DNA of 24,303 nucleotides. Origin: an uncultured Clostridia bacterium (lineage in GTDB: Bacteria > Bacillota > Clostridia > Christensenellales > Aristaeellaceae). Below, piece by piece: positions 22,838 to 24,303 of this stretch. The translations under genes and the position numbers were made by a program. Each line of letters starts with the position of its first letter. Positions within the stretch are counted from its first letter, which is position 1. The notes below the pieces were generated by a model. The model ran no database searches and was not told the origin of the DNA. It was given only the letters and a program-made list of their open reading frames with translations. The DNA lies in assembly GCA_934631985.1 (NCBI GenBank), contig CAKTYE010000036.1, positions 1 through 24,303 on the forward strand. Direction: 5' to 3'.

Positions 22838-23670
22838 AGCAGCCAGGTCACCTCCTCCGCCATTTCATCCACGGTCAGAATGCCCTCGGGCAGGGGCATG
22901 CCGGCCTTGCGCAGCTGATCGTCCAGATCGGTCATGGGCGGCACGTCCAAATGCAGCTGCCGCATTTTGTCCACCTGGGTAAAGACCTGGCGCGGGGTGC
23001 CTTCCAGCACAAGCTGACCATCGCTGACCACCAGCACACGGTCTGCCTGCGCAGCCTCCTCCATGTAATGGGTGATCCACATAACGGTGATGCCTTTTTC
23101 CTTGTTCAGGCGGCGCACCGTGTCCAGCACGTCCCGGCGGCCAAAGGGATCCAGCATGGCGGTGGCCTCGTCAGCGATCAGAATTTCCGGCTCCATGGCA
23201 AGCACGCCTGCAATGGCGATGCGCTGCTTTTGTCCGCCGGACAGGGTGTGGGGCGCGGCGGCGGCAAACTCCGTCATATGAACGGCCTCCAGCGCCTTGT
23301 CGATGCGCTGCACCATTTCATCCGTGGGAACGCCGAGGTTCTCCAGGCCAAAGGCCACGTCCTCGCGCACCACGGTGGCGACGAGCTGGTTATCGGGGTT
23401 TTGAAAGATCATGCCTGCATGCTGGCGAACATCCCAGACGTTTTCCTCGTTCTGGGTGTCCAGTCCGCAGACCAGCAGCTTGCCGCCCGTGGGAATATAC
23501 AGGGCGTTGAGCAGCTTGGCAAAGGTGGATTTGCCGGAGCCGTTGTGGCCCAGCACGGCGATAAATTCGCCCGGGGCCACAGAGACGGACAGGCCTTGAA
23601 GCGCCGGGGTCTCCGCATCCTCATAGGTGTAGGAGAGCTCCTGCGCAAGAATGCGCGGCTGTGTGTTCAT
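22822..23670 (-). CDS. ecfA1: ECF transporter ATPase EcfA1
   Basis: A 282-residue ATPase. It has Walker A 'GHNGSGKST', Q-loop 'IFQNPDNQLVATVV', signature 'LSGGQKQRIAIAGVL', Walker B 'ILIADEATAMLDP' and the H-loop His in 'WITHYM'. The 'DEATAMLDP' and 'FQNPDNQ' forms are typical of EcfA1. AAAGGAG lies 7 bases before ATG 23670. It is the first gene of the leftward operon, behind the promoter at 23745-23717. The module energises vitamin uptake by several S components, including the BioY encoded at 6708-7235. Confidence 0.95.
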   Translation of the reverse strand: MNTQPRILAQELSYTYEDAETPALQGLSVSVAPGEFIAVLGHNGSGKSTFAKLLNALYIPTGGKLLVCGLDTQNEENVWDVRQHAGMIFQNPDNQLVATVVREDVAFGLENLGVPTDEMVQRIDKALEAVHMTEFAAAAPHTLSGGQKQRIAIAGVLAMEPEILIADEATAMLDPFGRRDVLDTVRRLNKEKGITVMWITHYMEEAAQADRVLVVSDGQLVLEGTPRQVFTQVDKMRQLHLDVPPMTDLDDQLRKAGMPLPEGILTVDEMAEEVTWLLCPSK

Positions 23671-23716
23671 GCTTTACTCCTTTTCGGGTTTGGCGCAGCA
23701 AGGTGCGCCGCGTGTA

Positions 23717-23745
23717 ATTGTAACACAATCGCGCAGGGGGAACAA
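23717..23745 (-). promoter_or_regulatory. Sigma-A promoter of the ecf-truA operon
   Basis: On the minus strand there is TTGTTC (23745-23740), a 17-base spacer and TACAAT (23722-23717). Start near 23710, about 40 bases before the ecfA1 ATG. Confidence 0.8.
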
Positions 23746-23857
23746 CTCTTTTTATAAGGAAATTTGGCAGGCAGGGCGGGGAAAGAAACTTGCATGAACA
23801 TGCAGGCGCAGGGCATAGAAAGCGATAAAATACGCGGCAAAGAAAAAATATTCAAAA

Positions 23858-23902
23858 TATTTCAAAAAAGGTGTTGACAAGTGGGCGGAGTTCGTGTAAT
23901 AT
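23858..23902 (+). promoter_or_regulatory. Promoter of the tRNA cluster with upstream A-tract
   Basis: TTGACA (23874-23879), 17-base spacer, TAATAT (23897-23902), with an A/T-rich upstream region (23841-23869). Bases 23858-23881 match 10118-10141 at 23 of 24 positions. Start near 23909. Confidence 0.8.
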
Positions 23903-23946
23903 GTAATGCGTCGCCTGTGAGACGAAAGCCTCACAGAAGAAGGCAC

Positions 23947-24023
23947 CGGGGTGTAGCGCAGCCTGGTAGCGCACGTGCTTTGGGAGCATGGGGCCGCGAG
24001 TTCGAATCTCGCCACCCCGACCA
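23947..24023 (+). tRNA. tRNA-Pro (UGG)
   Basis: Acceptor CGGGGTG pairs with CACCCCG. Anticodon loop TTTGGGA lies on stem CGTGC/GCATG, giving anticodon TGG. The T-arm is GCGAG-TTCGAAT-CTCGC. CCA is encoded at 24021-24023. Confidence 0.95.
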
Positions 24024-24050
24024 GAAACCTTCACTCCGACGAAATGACGT

Positions 24051-24126
24051 GGCCCCGTGGTCAAGAGGCCTAAGACACCGCCCTTTCACGGCGGCTACCC
24101 GGGTTCGAATCCCGGCGGGGTCACCA
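24051..24126 (+). tRNA. tRNA-Glu (UUC)
   Basis: Acceptor GGCCCCG pairs with CGGGGTC. Anticodon loop CTTTCAC lies on stem CCGCC/GGCGG, anticodon TTC. The T-arm is CCGGG-TTCGAAT-CCCGG. CCA is encoded at 24124-24126. Confidence 0.95.
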
Positions 24127-24147
24127 TTTTCTGCTTTCGATGGACTT

Positions 24148-24221
<74 letters not shown>

Positions 24222-24227
24222 CTTCAT

Positions 24228-24301
24228 GGCCCGGTAGCTCAGTTGGTTAGAGCGCCAGCCTGTCACGCTGGAGGTCGAGGGTTCGAGCCCCTTCCGGGTC
24301 G
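24228..24301 (+). tRNA. tRNA-Asp (GUC)
   Basis: Acceptor GGCCCGG pairs with CCGGGTC (one G-U). Anticodon loop CTGTCAC lies on stem CCAGC/GCTGG, anticodon GTC, with the expected discriminator G. The last window bases show that CCA is not encoded. The cluster probably continues beyond the window. Confidence 0.94.
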
Positions 24302-24303
24302 CA

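Noticed and set aside
21962..22918. Long open frame on the plus strand
   Set aside because: Antisense to ecfA2, a well-supported gene; composition typical of a shadow frame.

Overview
The window is GC-rich (roughly 60% by eye) and reads as a chromosomal segment of a spore-forming, high-GC Clostridia-type member of the Bacillota. The evidence is a SpoIIID regulator followed by an MreB/Mbl gene (the spoIIID-mbl order known from Bacillus), a YtvI-type sporulation membrane protein, a SleB/CwlJ-type cortex hydrolase, the Firmicutes order ecfA1-ecfA2-ecfT-truA, strong SD sequences and sigma-A promoters. The genus cannot be named from the sequence alone. No prophage, insertion sequence, CRISPR array or defence island is visible; the content is ordinary core and near-core chromosome.

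Layout. 1-1067 (minus): a three-gene unit encoding a tail-anchored coiled-coil protein, an unrecognised hydrophobic protein and the first codons of an Lrp/AsnC-like regulator, driven by an extended -10 promoter. 1286-2428 (plus): YtvI-like AI-2E family permease. 2446-5109 (plus): an ECF sigma factor, a zinc-finger anti-sigma factor fused to a DUF4349 ectodomain, and a secreted SIMPL-domain protein, closed by a bidirectional terminator. 5136-6566 (minus): polysaccharide flippase. 6633-7304 (plus): bioY with a BirA-like operator lying on its start site. 7337-9982 (plus): LarA-family nickel racemase and a class I aminotransferase. 10118-12588 (plus): polar amino-acid ABC transporter (binding protein, permease, ATPase). 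12604-15533 (plus): asd, dapA, dapB, with a strong terminator-like hairpin between asd and dapA. 15534-16190: hairpin-rich spacer and a SleB-like hydrolase. 16194-18515 (plus): Uup/YfmR-type ABC-F ATPase and a PPC/DUF296 protein. 18522-20391 (minus): spoIIID, mbl and an ACT-domain gene. 20399-23745 (minus): ecfA1-ecfA2-ecfT-truA. 23858-24303 (plus): start of a tRNA cluster (Pro, Glu, Met, Asp).

How the genes connect. BioY is a substrate-binding S component that needs the EcfA1-EcfA2-EcfT energy module, which is encoded about 14 kb away in the same window. asd, dapA and dapB carry out successive early steps of diaminopimelate/lysine synthesis; Mbl, the flippase and the hydrolase also touch the envelope. 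The most interesting regulatory structure is at spoIIID: its SD lies inside the 3' arm of the truA terminator, and a candidate sigma-E promoter would start transcription just inside that hairpin. Other points of interest are the ECF/anti-sigma-DUF4349/SIMPL module, the asd-dapA hairpin, a promoter block shared by the amino-acid transporter and the tRNA cluster, and the unexplained three-gene unit at the left edge.
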